DNA from: Frondihabitans sp. PAMC 28766
GTDB taxonomy: Bacteria; Actinomycetota; Actinomycetes; Actinomycetales; Microbacteriaceae
NCBI RefSeq assembly: GCF_001577365.1
Contig: NZ_CP014513.1
Coordinates: 2,232,001 to 2,296,000 of the forward strand
DNA length: 64,000 bases
Direction of reading: 5' to 3'
Shown here: piece by piece, positions 30,438 to 42,637 of the stretch
Layout of the letters: the number at the start of each line of letters is the position of its first letter
How positions within the stretch are numbered: position 1 is the first letter of the stretch
Position numbers and translations under genes: made by a program
The notes under the pieces: generated by a model
The model's input: only the letters and a program-made list of their open reading frames with translations
What the model was told of the DNA's origin: nothing
Database searches by the model: none

Positions 30438-31072
30438 CAGCAGCACGACCCGACGTCGTCGTGCTCGACTATGGCTCGGGCAACGTCCACTCGGCGCTGA
30501 AGGCGCTCGAGCTGGCCGGCGCCGACGTCGAGCTGACTGCCGACCCCGACCGGGTGAAGGCGGCCGACGGCCTCTTCGTGCCGGGCGTCGGCGCCTTCTC
30601 CGCGGTGATGACCCAGCTGCAGTCCGTCCGCGGCGCCGAGAAGATCGACCGTCGGCTGGCCGGAGGCCGCCCCGTGCTGGGCATCTGCGTCGGCATGCAG
30701 GTCATGTTCGATCGCGGTGTCGAACGCGGCGCCACGATGGAGGGGCTTGGCGAGTGGCCCGGCACCGTCGACGAGCTGAAGGCCGACGTGCTGCCGCACA
30801 TGGGCTGGAACACCGTCGAGGCGCCTTCCGACAGCGTCCTGTTCGAAGGCGTTCGCGACGAGCGGTTCTACTTCGTGCACTCATACGCCGCGCAGGAGTG
30901 GACGCTCGAGGTCACGGGTCGGCACCGCCCGCCTCGAGTCACGTGGGCGAACCACGGCGGCCCGTTCGTCGCCGCCGTCGAGAACGGCCCCCTCTGGGCG
31001 ACACAGTTCCACCCCGAGAAGTCCGGGCAGCCCGGCATCCGCCTGCTGACCAACTGGCTGCAGACGCTGTAG
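30434..31072 (+). CDS. hisH: Imidazole glycerol phosphate synthase glutaminase subunit HisH
   Basis: Class I glutamine amidotransferase that supplies ammonia to HisF. 212 aa. The catalytic Cys is in [10 protein letters not shown] (about residue 82) and the His-x-Glu in [14 protein letters not shown] overlaps the hisB stop. hisF is not in the window and must lie elsewhere. Confidence 0.95.
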   Translation: MTAARPDVVVLDYGSGNVHSALKALELAGADVELTADPDRVKAADGLFVPGVGAFSAVMTQLQSVRGAEKIDRRLAGGRPVLGICVGMQVMFDRGVERGATMEGLGEWPGTVDELKADVLPHMGWNTVEAPSDSVLFEGVRDERFYFVHSYAAQEWTLEVTGRHRPPRVTWANHGGPFVAAVENGPLWATQFHPEKSGQPGIRLLTNWLQTL

Positions 31073-31106
31073 CCCGCTCTCCGCCCCATTGCAACGAGAA
31101 AGCCAC

Positions 31107-31853
31107 ATGAGCGACAACACCACTCTCCCCGCCCTCACCCTTCTGCCCGCGGTCGACGTCGCCGACGGCAAGGCCGTGCGCCTGACCCAGGGCGAGGCGG
31201 GCACCGAGTCCGACTACGGCGATCCTGTCGACGCCGCCCTCGACTGGCAGCACCAGGGCGCCGAGTGGCTGCACCTCGTCGACCTCGACGCCGCGTTCGG
31301 GCGGGGCAGCAATCGCGAGGTCATCCGGCGCGTCATCGACCAGGTCGACGGGCTGAAGATCGAGCTGTCGGGCGGCATCCGCGACGACGCCTCGCTCGGC
31401 GAGGCGCTCGGCGCCGGCGTCACCCGCATCAATCTCGGCACGGCCGCGCTCGAGAACCCCGAATGGGCCGCAGAGGTCATCTCGCAGCACGGCGAGGCGA
31501 TCGCCGTCGGCCTCGACGTGCGCGGCACCACCCTCGCCGCTCGCGGCTGGACGAAGGAGGGCGGCGACCTCTGGGAGGTGCTCGCCCGCCTCGAGGAGGC
31601 CGGCTGCTCGCGCTACGTCGTCACCGACGTCACCAAAGACGGCACGCTCAAGGGCCCGAACATCGACCTGCTGCGACAGGTGATGGAGCGCACCGACCGA
31701 CCCGTCGTCGCCTCCGGCGGCATCTCGAGCCTCGACGACCTCGTCGCGCTGCGCGAGCTGGTACCGCTCGGGCTCGAAGGGGCGATCGTCGGCAAGGCGC
31801 TCTACGCGGGCGCGTTCACGCTGCCCGAGGCGCTTGGCGTCGCCGGCCGCTGA
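31107..31853 (+). CDS. hisA: HisA/PriA-type phosphoribosyl isomerase
   Basis: TIM-barrel isomerase of histidine synthesis, 248 aa. [17 protein letters not shown] contains the first catalytic Asp and [16 protein letters not shown] the second. Actinobacterial members are often bifunctional (PriA, also serving tryptophan synthesis); whether this one is cannot be read from sequence by eye. It overlaps the SseB-family gene by one base. Confidence 0.93.
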   Translation: MSDNTTLPALTLLPAVDVADGKAVRLTQGEAGTESDYGDPVDAALDWQHQGAEWLHLVDLDAAFGRGSNREVIRRVIDQVDGLKIELSGGIRDDASLGEALGAGVTRINLGTAALENPEWAAEVISQHGEAIAVGLDVRGTTLAARGWTKEGGDLWEVLARLEEAGCSRYVVTDVTKDGTLKGPNIDLLRQVMERTDRPVVASGGISSLDDLVALRELVPLGLEGAIVGKALYAGAFTLPEALGVAGR

Positions 31854-32677
31854 TGGCCGACCAGCACGCCCACGACGAGCATTCGCACGCCTCGGCGCAC
31901 ACACCGCCGCCGGGCGCTCCGGCGGTGGACAGCGCCGGCCGCCCCTGGGCCGGCCGCACCTTCCAGGCGCACGACACCGCCTACGCCGGCGACGACGGCT
32001 CGGCCGACGCAGGCCTCGTCTTTGCGCTGACCGCCTTCCACGACGCTCAGGTCGGGGCGGACGCCGTCGTCGACGCGCTCCGCGGCACCCGCCTCCTGAT
32101 CCCGCTCATGGCCCACGCCGGCGACGAGGGTCTGAACGAGCACGGGGTGCGCGTCGACAAGACGCAGGAACTCGCGATCGTCACAGTCGCAGGTCCCGGA
32201 GGCCGCGCCGTGCTGCCCGCGTTCTCGTCCGTCGACACGCTGCGCGCCTGGGATCCTGCCGCCCGCCCGGTGCCCGCCGACGCGCGCCGCATCGCGATCG
32301 CCGCAGCTTCCGAGCAGACCGAGCTGCTGGTGCTCGACCCCGGGTCGCCGACCGAGTTCGGCCTCCGCCGACCGGCCCTCTGGGCATTGGCGCAGGATCA
32401 CGACTGGGTCCCGTCGTACGCCGACGACGAGGTGGGCGCCGCCTTCCTCGCCGGCGCGCAGGACGAGCCGTCGGTCGCCTCGGTGGGCATCGCGGCCGGC
32501 TCCACGACGGCGCGCCTGGACGGGCCCGAGATCGTCGTGCAGCTCGCACTGCGCCCGGGGCTCGATCGCTCGGCCCTCACGGCCCTGCTCGAGCGCGTGC
32601 AGCAGCGCTGGGCCGCCAGCGAAGTCGTCGCCACGCGCGTCGACAGCATGACCGTCAAGGTCGTCGCGGCGACTTGA
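31853..32677 (+). CDS. SseB-family protein
   Basis: 274 aa. Resembles the SseB N-terminal domain family (LVFALTAFHDAQVGADAVVDAL, GTRLLIPLMAH, VLPAFSSVDTLRAWDPAARP). The N-terminus is His-rich. The gene commonly follows hisA in actinobacteria, but no enzymatic role is known. The ATG overlaps the hisA stop. A 19-bp tandem repeat begins 21 bases after the stop. Confidence 0.88.
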   Translation: MADQHAHDEHSHASAHTPPPGAPAVDSAGRPWAGRTFQAHDTAYAGDDGSADAGLVFALTAFHDAQVGADAVVDALRGTRLLIPLMAHAGDEGLNEHGVRVDKTQELAIVTVAGPGGRAVLPAFSSVDTLRAWDPAARPVPADARRIAIAAASEQTELLVLDPGSPTEFGLRRPALWALAQDHDWVPSYADDEVGAAFLAGAQDEPSVASVGIAAGSTTARLDGPEIVVQLALRPGLDRSALTALLERVQQRWAASEVVATRVDSMTVKVVAAT

Positions 32678-32698
32678 GGCGGGCTGGCCGCCTCGCTG

Positions 32699-32812
32699 GT
32701 TGACGGGCCCAGTGATAGTCGACGGGCCCGGTCGTAGTTGACGGGCCCGGTGTCAGTCGACGGGCCCGGTCTTGGTTGACGGGCCCGGTGTCAGTTGACC
32801 GGCCCGGTGTAC
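32699..32812. repeat. Six tandem 19-bp repeats between convergent genes
   Basis: Six exact-length units (32699, 32718, 32737, 32756, 32775, 32794; 19 bp each) share the core GACGGGCCCGGT; units differ at a few positions, with TTGAC/TCGAC partly alternating. The last unit is the 3' coding end and stop of the minus-strand DUF1844 gene, so the array looks like tandem duplication of that gene's tail. Each unit holds the palindrome GGGCCC except the last. Confidence 0.92.
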
Positions 32813-33159
32813 TTCTCGCCCGGGCCCTGGCCGATGGCGTCGGGGATGGGGGAGGCCTCGCGGAAGGCGAGCTGCAAGCTGCGCAGCCCGTCGCGGAGCG
32901 CGCGAGCGTGCACGTCGCCGACCTCGGGGGCCGCAGCAGTGACCAGCCCTGCCAGGGCCGTGATCAGCTTGCGCGCCTCGTCGAGGTCGAGCTGGGTCTC
33001 GGGGGAGTCGGCGAGCCCGACCTTGACGGCGCTCGCGCTGAGGAGGTGCACCGCCACCGTGTTGATGACCTCGACAGCGGGCACGTCGGCGATGTCGCGC
33101 GACGCGCCGACCTCGTCGATCCCGTCGCCGGTGGTGTCGTAGGGGCTTGTCTCGCTCAT
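32791..33159 (-). CDS. DUF1844 family protein
   Basis: 122 aa, all-helical conserved actinobacterial protein of unknown function, found divergent from infC as here. IADVPAVEVINTVAVHLLSA and DLDEARKLITALAGLVTAAA are the family core (about residues 22-85). The last residues (Tyr-Thr-Gly-Pro-Val-Asn-stop) are encoded by the final copy of the 19-bp repeat array. Confidence 0.88.
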   Translation of the reverse strand: MSETSPYDTTGDGIDEVGASRDIADVPAVEVINTVAVHLLSASAVKVGLADSPETQLDLDEARKLITALAGLVTAAAPEVGDVHARALRDGLRSLQLAFREASPIPDAIGQGPGEKYTGPVN

Positions 33160-33174
33160 CGTCGGGCTTTCTGC

Positions 33175-33410
33175 TAAGGTTCTCTATGGCTATGGGCGTC
33201 CGCGCCCATGCAAAGTGGAGTCTCTCCCACCCGCAACCTCAGGTTACCGGGTCGTTCACACCCCGTCAGCCGTGTCTCTCGCAGCCACGATCGACAGCAT
33301 CAAGGGTGTCGTGCAACGCGTTTGCGCGTGAACTCCTCTTTCAGCCCGCCAGGCCACCCGCCTGGCGTTGACAACAACAGCGTTTGCTGTAAATCCAAGA
33401 GGAGCCCCGC
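33175..33410 (+). promoter_or_regulatory. infC leader with -10 box and stem-loops
   Basis: A -10-like TAAGGT (33175-33180) would give an RNA leader of over 200 bases. Hairpins: ATGGGCG/CGCCCAT (33192-33209), CGCCAGGC/GCCTGGCG (33347-33354 with 33360-33367) and ACAGC/GCTGT (33377-33390). A 62-codon open frame starting at ATG 33186 runs through it. The layout suggests translational or attenuation control of infC-rpmI-rplT, as known for IF3 operons elsewhere; the mechanism here is inference. Confidence 0.5.
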
Positions 33411-34037
<627 letters not shown>

Positions 34038-34104
34038 CTCCGCCCGCGCCTTGCGCCCACGGGCCCCGCACTCCTGCGGCGGCCAGAAGAAGAAAGCACA
34101 CACT

Positions 34105-34299
34105 ATGCCCAAGATGAAGACCCACTCCGGCTCGAAGAAGCGGTTCAAGGTCACTGGCACCGGCAAGATCATGAAGCAGCAGGCCGGCATGCGCCACAAC
34201 CTCGAGGTCAAGTCTTCCAAGCGCAAGGCACGCCTGAACACCGACCAGGTGCTGTCCAAGGCCGACAGCAAAGTCATCAAGAAGCTTCTCGGCCGCTGA
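34105..34299 (+). CDS. rpmI: 50S ribosomal protein L35
   Basis: 64 aa. PKMKTHSGSKKRFKVTGTGK and the basic KSSKRKARL are diagnostic. AAGAAGAAAG precedes the ATG. Second gene of the infC operon. Confidence 0.97.
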   Translation: MPKMKTHSGSKKRFKVTGTGKIMKQQAGMRHNLEVKSSKRKARLNTDQVLSKADSKVIKKLLGR

Positions 34300-34326
34300 G
34301 CCCTGACACCTTAAGGAACTAGAAAA

Positions 34327-34716
34327 ATGGCAAGAGTCAAAAGGGCGGTCAACGCCGCCAAGAAGCGTCGTGTGATCCTCGAGCGTGCCGAGGGCTACCG
34401 CGGCCAGCGTTCGCGTCTGTACCGCAAGGCCAAAGAGCAGGGCATCCACTCTTTCGTCTATTCGTACCGTGACCGCCGCGCCAAGAAGGGCGAGTTCCGT
34501 CGCCTCTGGATCCAGCGCATCAACGCCGCCTCGCGTGCCAACGGCCTGACCTACAACCGGCTCATCCAGGGTCTCGCCCTGGCCGGCGTCGAGGTCGACC
34601 GCCGTCTGCTCGCCGACCTCGCGGTCAACGAGCCCGCCACCTTTGCCGGCCTCGTCGCCACTGCGAAGGCCGCCCTTCCCGCCGACACGTCGGCCCCGAA
34701 GGTCGAAGCTGCGTAG
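34327..34716 (+). CDS. rplT: 50S ribosomal protein L20
   Basis: 129 aa, basic 23S-binding assembly protein. [19 protein letters not shown] and [15 protein letters not shown] are conserved. In other bacteria L20 represses its own operon through the leader RNA. AAGGAA precedes the ATG. Confidence 0.97.
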   Translation: MARVKRAVNAAKKRRVILERAEGYRGQRSRLYRKAKEQGIHSFVYSYRDRRAKKGEFRRLWIQRINAASRANGLTYNRLIQGLALAGVEVDRRLLADLAVNEPATFAGLVATAKAALPADTSAPKVEAA

Positions 34717-34747
34717 TTCTTCTGAGCGCTGACGGCATGATGGTCCT

Positions 34748-35580
34748 GTGCCCAGCAACCAGATGATCGACAACCCGCGCTCGCCTCGTGTGCGCGCGGT
34801 GGCCAAGCTGGCCAAGAGAGACGCCCGGTCGCAGACCGGGCTCTTTCTGTTGGAAGGCCCGCAGTCGGTCTCCGAGGCCCTCACTTTCCGGCCCGAACTG
34901 GTCGTCGAGCTCTTCGCTACGCCCACCGCCCTCGAGCGCTACACCGAGCTGGCCCAGGCGGCGGTCGACGCGGGCGTCGATATCGAGTTCGTCAGTGAAG
35001 ACGTCCTTGCGGCGATGGCCGACACGGTCACGCCCCAGGGCCTCGTCGCGGTGTGCCGCCAGTTCCCGACGAGCGTGAAGGACATCTTCGGTTCCTCCGA
35101 CGCGTCGGAGGGGGGCCTCGCCTGATCGCCATCCTCGAAGAGGTGCGCGACCCGGGCAACGCCGGCACCATCATCCGCGCGGCCGACGCCGCCGGCGCCG
35201 ATGCCGTCGTCATGACCGGCCGCAGTGTCGACCTGTACAACCCCAAGGTGGTCCGGGCCACCACGGGCTCCCTCTTCCACGTGCCCGTAGCCGTGGGCAT
35301 CGAACTCGCCACGGTGCTCCGCCGCTGCTCCGAGGCGGGGGTGCAGGTGCTCGCCGCCGACGTCAAGGGCGGCGACCTGCTCGACGCCCGCCGCGAGGGC
35401 ATCCTGGCGGCCCCCACGGCCTGGCTCTTCGGCAACGAGGCCCGCGGCCTCACCGACGAGAACCTCGCCCTCGCCGACCGCGCCGTCGTCGTGCCCATCT
35501 ACGGCCACGCCGAGAGCATGAACCTCGCCACCGCCGCCAGCGTCTGCCTCTACGAGTCGGCCTTCGCCCAGCGCCCCTGA
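34748..35580 (+). pseudogene. SpoU/TrmH-family RNA methyltransferase, frameshifted
   Basis: Predicted 2'-O-methyltransferase of tRNA or rRNA. The N-terminal substrate-binding part (GLFLLEGPQSVSEAL) reads from GTG 34748 to a stop at 35125. The SPOUT catalytic domain (LIAILEEVRDPGNAGTIIRA, then LFGNEARGL, then ESMNLATAASVCLYE) continues in the -1 frame to 35580. The switch lies at the six-G run 35110-35115; one more G would restore a normal 278-aa protein. The zero-frame G-GGG-GGC has the form of a -1 slippery heptamer. Sequencing error, mutation or programmed frameshift are all possible. It usually follows rplT, as here. Confidence 0.85.
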
Positions 35581-35582
35581 CC

Positions 35583-35619
35583 CGGCCCGCCCCCCGCCCG
35601 CCCCCGCCCCCGCCCCCCG
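35583..35619 (-). other. C-rich tract, potential G-quadruplex on the minus strand
   Basis: Just after the methyltransferase stop, runs of three to six C alternate with single G for almost 40 bases. The complementary strand has at least four G-runs with one-base loops, the form of a stable G-quadruplex. Confidence 0.5.
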
Positions 35620-35624
35620 GTGCT

Positions 35625-35679
35625 GAGAGTGCGCAACTCGCGGCTCACCTTCGGCGAATGCCGCAAAGTGTGCACTCTC
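35625..35679. repeat. REP-like palindromic element, left copy
   Basis: An imperfect palindrome: GAGAGTGCGCAACTCGCGGC pairs with GCCGCAAAGTGTGCACTCTC around a loop holding CTTCGGCG. Its left 23 bases recur exactly, inverted, on the far side of the next gene (36730-36752). Confidence 0.85.
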
Positions 35680-35780
35680 GATCACGCGTCCTCTCCTCCA
35701 CAGGGCCCCCACGGGAGCCAGTTCTCCACAGATAACGAATTCATCGCTCGGGGCGTTTGACCGAGCTGCATTCTCGACGC

Positions 35781-36701
35781 ATGCCCGGTTCCAGGCCTCG
35801 AGAACTCCCCGACCCCTTGCGCCAGGCGCCTTTCGCCGTCTCTGCCGCTCTTCGGCTCGAGGTGTCCGGCTCGCGGCTTCGAGCGCAGGATCTCAACCGG
35901 CCCTTCTTCGGGGTGCGCTCGGTTCGAGATACGACCACCGTGGCCGACTTGGCCCGAGCGTTCGCGACGTGGATGAAACCCGACCAGTTCTTCAGCCACC
36001 AGACCGCAGTGGAGCTCTGGTCGTTGCCGCTGCCTCGACGCCTGGAGTCGACAGAGATTCACGTCACGACGCCGGGAAGACAGCGCTCGTCGCGAGGAGT
36101 GGGTGTGGTAGGGCACCGGACCCAGAGGCTGTCACACCTTCACCACGTTTGCGGCTTGCGAGTCACGGGCCCCGTCCGCACGTGGCTCGACCTTGCGTCG
36201 ACCTTGACGCTCGACGAGTCGATAGTCCTCGGCGATGCAATCGTCTCGAATCGGCGAGACGACGGTCCGCTCGGCACCGTCGAAGAGCTCGCCGCGGCAG
36301 TGGCGAAGGCGCCTGGCGTTCGTGGACTGGCGCGTGCACGGGAGGCCCTCGCTCTCGTTCGTGTCGGATCTGCTTCTCCGGCAGAGACCCTGCTTCGATT
36401 GTCGATCCTGCGCCATGGTCTTCCGGAGCCCTCTCTCAATGAGAAGGTCTACTCAGCTACGGGTCTCTACCTCGGCCGAGGGGACTTCGTCTATTGGGAT
36501 CACCGCATCGTCATCGAGTACGAGAGCGACCATCACCGCGTCGATGCCGAGCAGTGGCGACGAGACCTTCGTCGGCGCGAGGGATTCGAGGATGCGGGCT
36601 GGAGGATGGTCCGAGCGAGCGGCGACGACCTTCATCGCAGGGCCGACTCGTTCCTCGCGCGCTTGGGCCGATTGCTCGAGCAGCGGAGGCCACAGAGGTG
36701 A
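35781..36701 (+). CDS. Endonuclease-like (DUF559/Vsr-type) protein with AbiEi-like N-terminus
   Basis: 306 aa from ATG 35781 (TTG 35757 is also in frame). The N-terminal half has RAFATWMKPDQFFSHQTAVELW and a later TGPVRTWLDLA, recalling AbiEi-type proteins. The C-terminal part (DFVYWDHRIVIEYESDHH, then EDAGWRMVRASGDDL) has the spacing of a Vsr/DUF559 PD-(D/E)xK nuclease, with candidate Asp/Glu residues. Codon use is visibly less GC-biased than neighbours. It is bracketed by inverted palindromes, so acquisition or mobility is plausible. Function is not established. Confidence 0.75.
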   Translation: MPGSRPRELPDPLRQAPFAVSAALRLEVSGSRLRAQDLNRPFFGVRSVRDTTTVADLARAFATWMKPDQFFSHQTAVELWSLPLPRRLESTEIHVTTPGRQRSSRGVGVVGHRTQRLSHLHHVCGLRVTGPVRTWLDLASTLTLDESIVLGDAIVSNRRDDGPLGTVEELAAAVAKAPGVRGLARAREALALVRVGSASPAETLLRLSILRHGLPEPSLNEKVYSATGLYLGRGDFVYWDHRIVIEYESDHHRVDAEQWRRDLRRREGFEDAGWRMVRASGDDLHRRADSFLARLGRLLEQRRPQR

Positions 36702-36752
36702 GTGCTCAGATGGCGGCCTTCGGCGAAGATGAGCCGCGAGTTGCGCACTCTC
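36700..36752. repeat. REP-like palindromic element, right copy (inverted)
   Basis: Begins at the stop codon of the endonuclease-like gene. GAGTGC...GGCGGCC pairs imperfectly with GCCGCGAGTTGCGCACTCTC around TTCGGCGAA. It is the inverse of the element at 35625-35679, exact over its last 23 bases. Confidence 0.85.
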
Positions 36753-36810
36753 GAGAGAGGGAAGGGAGGGGGGCAGGGGAGAGGCCCCACGTTCGGTAGG
36801 CTTGACTACC

Positions 36811-37851
36811 GTGTCAGACACGCCAGCCATCACCGAAGAATCGGTCGCCAGCGCCGTCGAGGCCGCCCTCGCGGCCGTCGCGGCAGCCGCCACCGTCGCC
36901 GAGCTGAAGGCGGTGCGAAGCGAGCACACCGGCGAGACGTCGACGCTCGCTCGCATGAACGCCGGCCTCCGCTCGCTACCGAACGATCAGAAGGCGTCGG
37001 CTGGCAAGCTCATGGGCGCCGGCCGCGGCCGCGTGAACCAGGCTGTCGCCGCGCGCGAGGGCGAACTGGCCGTTGCCGAAGAGGCGGCCCGCCTCGACGA
37101 CGAGCGAATCGACGTCACGGCTCTGCCGACACGCCGCCGCCAGGGCTCGCGCCATCCGCTCAGCCTCCTGCAAGAGAAGATGGCCGACATCTTCATCGGC
37201 ATGGGGTGGGAGCTCTCTGAGGGCCCCGAGCTCGAGCACGAGTGGTTCAACTTCGACGCCCTGAACTTCGACGCCGATCACCCCGCGCGGGCTATGCAGG
37301 ACACCTTCTTCGTCGATCCGGTCGAGCGTCACCTGCTGCTGCGCACGCACACGTCGCCCGTGCAGGTGCGCACGCTGCTCTCGAAAGAGCTGCCGGTCTA
37401 CAACGTCGCCCTCGGGCGCGTCTTCCGCACCGACGAGCTCGATGCGACGCACACCCCGGTCTTCACGCAGATCGAGGCCATTGCGATCGACCGCGGCCTG
37501 ACGATGGCGCACCTGCGCGGCACGCTCGAGCACCTCGCCCGCCAGATGTTCGGTGCCGAGGCGCAGATCCGTCTGCGCCCCAACTACTTCCCGTTCACCG
37601 AACCCAGCGCCGAGATGGACGTCTGGCAGCCTCACGCCAAGGGCGGCGCGCGCTGGATCGAGTGGGGCGGCTGCGGCATGGTCAACCCGAACGTCCTCCG
37701 GGCGGCGGGCATCGACCCGGCCGAGTACCAGGGCTTCGCCTTCGGCATGGGCGTCGAGCGCACGCTGCAGTTCCGCAACGACCTCAACGACATGCGGGAC
37801 ATGGTCGAGGGCGACGTGCGGTTCAGCGAGCAGTTCGGAATGGTGGTCTGA
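36811..37851 (+). CDS. pheS: Phenylalanine--tRNA ligase alpha subunit
   Basis: Catalytic subunit of the alpha2-beta2 class II synthetase, 346 aa. HPLSLLQEKMADIFIGMGW, ALNFDADHPARAMQDTFFV (motif 2 region), FRTDELDATHTPVF and motif 3 GFAFGMGVERTLQ are present, after an N-terminal coiled-coil. A TAGGCT hexamer ends eight bases before GTG 36811, supporting it over TTG 36802. pheT overlaps by one base. Confidence 0.97.
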   Translation: MSDTPAITEESVASAVEAALAAVAAAATVAELKAVRSEHTGETSTLARMNAGLRSLPNDQKASAGKLMGAGRGRVNQAVAAREGELAVAEEAARLDDERIDVTALPTRRRQGSRHPLSLLQEKMADIFIGMGWELSEGPELEHEWFNFDALNFDADHPARAMQDTFFVDPVERHLLLRTHTSPVQVRTLLSKELPVYNVALGRVFRTDELDATHTPVFTQIEAIAIDRGLTMAHLRGTLEHLARQMFGAEAQIRLRPNYFPFTEPSAEMDVWQPHAKGGARWIEWGGCGMVNPNVLRAAGIDPAEYQGFAFGMGVERTLQFRNDLNDMRDMVEGDVRFSEQFGMVV

Positions 37852-40373
37852 TGCGGGTTCCTCTCAGTTGGCTCGGCGAATGGGTCGACCTGCCCGAAGA
37901 CGTCACCCTCGAGCATGTTCACGCCGCCCTGGTGAGCGTCGGCTTCGAAGAGGAAGACGTCCACACGAGCGAGGTCACCGGCCCGCTCGTCGTCGGCCAG
38001 GTGCTCGAGTTCACGCCCGAGCCGCAGACCAACGGCAAGACGATCAACTGGTGCCAGATCGCTGTCGGGCCGACCGCTGTCGACGACAGCGTCGAGACCG
38101 ACCCGCTCGACGTGCGCGGCATCGTCTGCGGTGCGCACAACTTCGCGGTCGGCGACAAGGTCGTCGTCACGCTGCCCGGGGCTGTCCTTCCCGGCCCGTT
38201 CCCGATCGCGGCCCGCAAGACGTACGGCCACGTGTCGGACGGCATGATGGCGTCGACACGTGAGCTCGGGCTCGGCGACGAGCACGACGGCATCCTGCTG
38301 CTCAAAGACCTCGGGCTCGACGACGCGCCCGTCGGTGCCGATGCCGTCAGCCTGCTCGGCCTCGACGACGCAGCCGTCGAAATCAACGTGACGCCCGACC
38401 GCGGCTACGCGTTCAGCATCCGCGGGGTGGCTCGCGAATACTCGCACGCCACCGGGGCCGCCTTCCGCGACCCCGCCGCCTCGGTCACTCCGGTCGCCCG
38501 GGAGGGCTTCCGCCTCACCGTCGCCGACGACGCGCCGATCCGCGATCGCGCCGGCGTCAGCACGTTCATCACCGCGGTCGTGCGGGGCATCGACGTCGCG
38601 AAGCCGACGCCGCCGCACATCCAGTCGCGCCTGCGTCTCGCCGGCATGCGCTCGATCTCTCTGCCCGTCGACATCACCAACTACGTGATGCTCGAGTTCG
38701 GCCAGCCCACCCACGCCTACGACCTCGGCGCGCTCGCGGGCGGCATCACCGTCCGTCGCGCGAAGCCGGGCGAGCACCTCACGACACTCGACGACGTCGA
38801 CCGTGCCCTCGACCCGGAAGACCTGCTGATCACCGACGACGACGGCCCGATCGGCCTCGCCGGCGTGATGGGCGGCGCCCGCACCGAGGTCAGCGCGTCG
38901 ACCACCGACGTCGTCATCGAGGCCGCAACGTTCGAGCCCGTCTCGATCGCGCGTTCGGCGCGCCGCCACAAGCTGCCGAGCGAGGCGTCCCGGCGCTTCG
39001 AGCGCGGCGTGGACCCGGCGGTCAGCCGGGCTGCGGCCGAGCGCATCGTCGAGCTGCTCGTCGCGCTCGCCGGCGGCACGGCCGACACCCTCGGCTCGGT
39101 CTACGACGTGTCCGTCGCTCCGGCCGCGGTCTTCCTCCCCGAGGGCCGCGCGAGCAGCCTCATCGGCGTCGACTACACCCGCGACGAGGTCGAGGAAAGC
39201 CTCATCGCCATCGGCGCCGACGTCACCAACGCCGACGGTGGCTGGCTCGTCACGCCGCCGACCTGGCGCACCGACCTCCGCCACGACGCCGACCTCGTCG
39301 AGGAGGTCGCTCGCATCACCGGCTACGACAGGATCCCGTCGGTCCTCCCGGTCGCACCTCCAGGCCGAGGCCTCACGCGCGAGCAGTCGCTCCGCCGTGG
39401 GGTCGCCTCCGGCCTCGCGTCAGCCGGTCTGACCGAGGTCTACGCGTACCCGTTCGTCTCTCCCGCCCGCAATGCGGCCTTCGCACCGCTCGGCACGAGG
39501 CCGGTCACCTTGGCGAACCCGCTCGATGTGGCGGCGCCCGAGATGCGCATGTCGCTGATCCCGGGCCTCCTCGACACCGCTCGCCGCAACCTGTCGCGCG
39601 GCCTCGTCGACCTCGACCTGTTCGAGACGGGGTCGGTGTACTTGGGGCGGGCGGAAGGCGACGACCCGGGCACCGACTTCATCCCGGTCGGCGCCGCTCA
39701 CCCCGGCGACGAGACCCTGGCCGCTCTCAACGCGAGCTTGCCCGCGCAACCGCGGCACCTCGCGATCCTGTCGCTCGGCAACGCGGTCGACCGTCAGCCC
39801 GGCGTGGGCGCTCGGCCGACCGACCTCGCCGACGTGCTCGACGACCTCCGCGTCGCCGCTCGCGCCGTGGCGGCCGAGATCACCGTGCGGCAGAGCGCGC
39901 ACCCGTCGCTGCATCCCGGTCGCACGGCCGACGTGCTGGTCGGCGACGAGGTCGTCGGCTTCGCCGGCGAGCTGCTGCCGGCGATCGCCCTCGAGCTCGA
40001 CCTGCCGCGCCAGGTGGTGCTCGCCGAGATCGACCTCGACCGCCTCATGGCGCTCGGTCGACCCGACCCGACCCCGGCTCCGATCTCGGGCTACCCGGTC
40101 GCGACTCAAGACCTCTCGCTGGTCGTCGGGGCCGACGCCCCGGCCGGTGAGGTGCTGCAGACCGTGGTGGAAGGCTCGGGTGAGCTTCTCGAGTATGCTC
40201 GCCTTGTGGACGACTACCGCGGCGCTGGGCTCGAGCAGGGGGCGAAGTCTCTGACCTTCGCACTGCGCTTCCGCGCGTCCGACCGCACCCTCACGGCCGC
40301 CGAGGCGTCCGAGGCCAAGCAGGGCGCTGTGCGCCTTGCGGGCGAGCGATTCGGGGCGACGCTCCGCGACTGA
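37851..40373 (+). CDS. pheT: Phenylalanine--tRNA ligase beta subunit
   Basis: 840 aa, full length. Order: N-terminal tRNA-binding OB fold (about 40-160, [13 protein letters not shown]), B3/B4 editing domain (about 210-400), B5 (about 410-480), catalytic-like core, and C-terminal anticodon-binding FDX-ACB domain ([17 protein letters not shown] to the end). The ATG shares its A with the pheS stop. Acts only with PheS. Confidence 0.97.
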   Translation: MRVPLSWLGEWVDLPEDVTLEHVHAALVSVGFEEEDVHTSEVTGPLVVGQVLEFTPEPQTNGKTINWCQIAVGPTAVDDSVETDPLDVRGIVCGAHNFAVGDKVVVTLPGAVLPGPFPIAARKTYGHVSDGMMASTRELGLGDEHDGILLLKDLGLDDAPVGADAVSLLGLDDAAVEINVTPDRGYAFSIRGVAREYSHATGAAFRDPAASVTPVAREGFRLTVADDAPIRDRAGVSTFITAVVRGIDVAKPTPPHIQSRLRLAGMRSISLPVDITNYVMLEFGQPTHAYDLGALAGGITVRRAKPGEHLTTLDDVDRALDPEDLLITDDDGPIGLAGVMGGARTEVSASTTDVVIEAATFEPVSIARSARRHKLPSEASRRFERGVDPAVSRAAAERIVELLVALAGGTADTLGSVYDVSVAPAAVFLPEGRASSLIGVDYTRDEVEESLIAIGADVTNADGGWLVTPPTWRTDLRHDADLVEEVARITGYDRIPSVLPVAPPGRGLTREQSLRRGVASGLASAGLTEVYAYPFVSPARNAAFAPLGTRPVTLANPLDVAAPEMRMSLIPGLLDTARRNLSRGLVDLDLFETGSVYLGRAEGDDPGTDFIPVGAAHPGDETLAALNASLPAQPRHLAILSLGNAVDRQPGVGARPTDLADVLDDLRVAARAVAAEITVRQSAHPSLHPGRTADVLVGDEVVGFAGELLPAIALELDLPRQVVLAEIDLDRLMALGRPDPTPAPISGYPVATQDLSLVVGADAPAGEVLQTVVEGSGELLEYARLVDDYRGAGLEQGAKSLTFALRFRASDRTLTAAEASEAKQGAVRLAGERFGATLRD

Positions 40374-40416
40374 CCGTCGCGACGCGCCGCCGCCCCGTTC
40401 CCGTCCAGCCGAACAT

Positions 40417-40422
40417 TAGGGT
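40417..40422 (+). promoter_or_regulatory. Predicted -10 box of leaderless argC
   Basis: TAGGGT ends seven bases before the ATG at 40430. I see no obvious ARG box in the 56-base gap after pheT. Confidence 0.45.
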
Positions 40423-40429
40423 TAGAAGC

Positions 40430-42629
<2,200 letters not shown>

Positions 42630-42637
42630 GGGGCGTG

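Noticed and set aside
32699..32812. Considered as a CRISPR array
   Set aside because: Units of 19 bp are contiguous without spacers and no cas genes are nearby; it is a plain tandem repeat.
37632..39284. A 550-codon minus-strand open frame opposite pheT
   Set aside because: Antisense shadow with Asp/Val/Arg-rich noise; pheT is intact.
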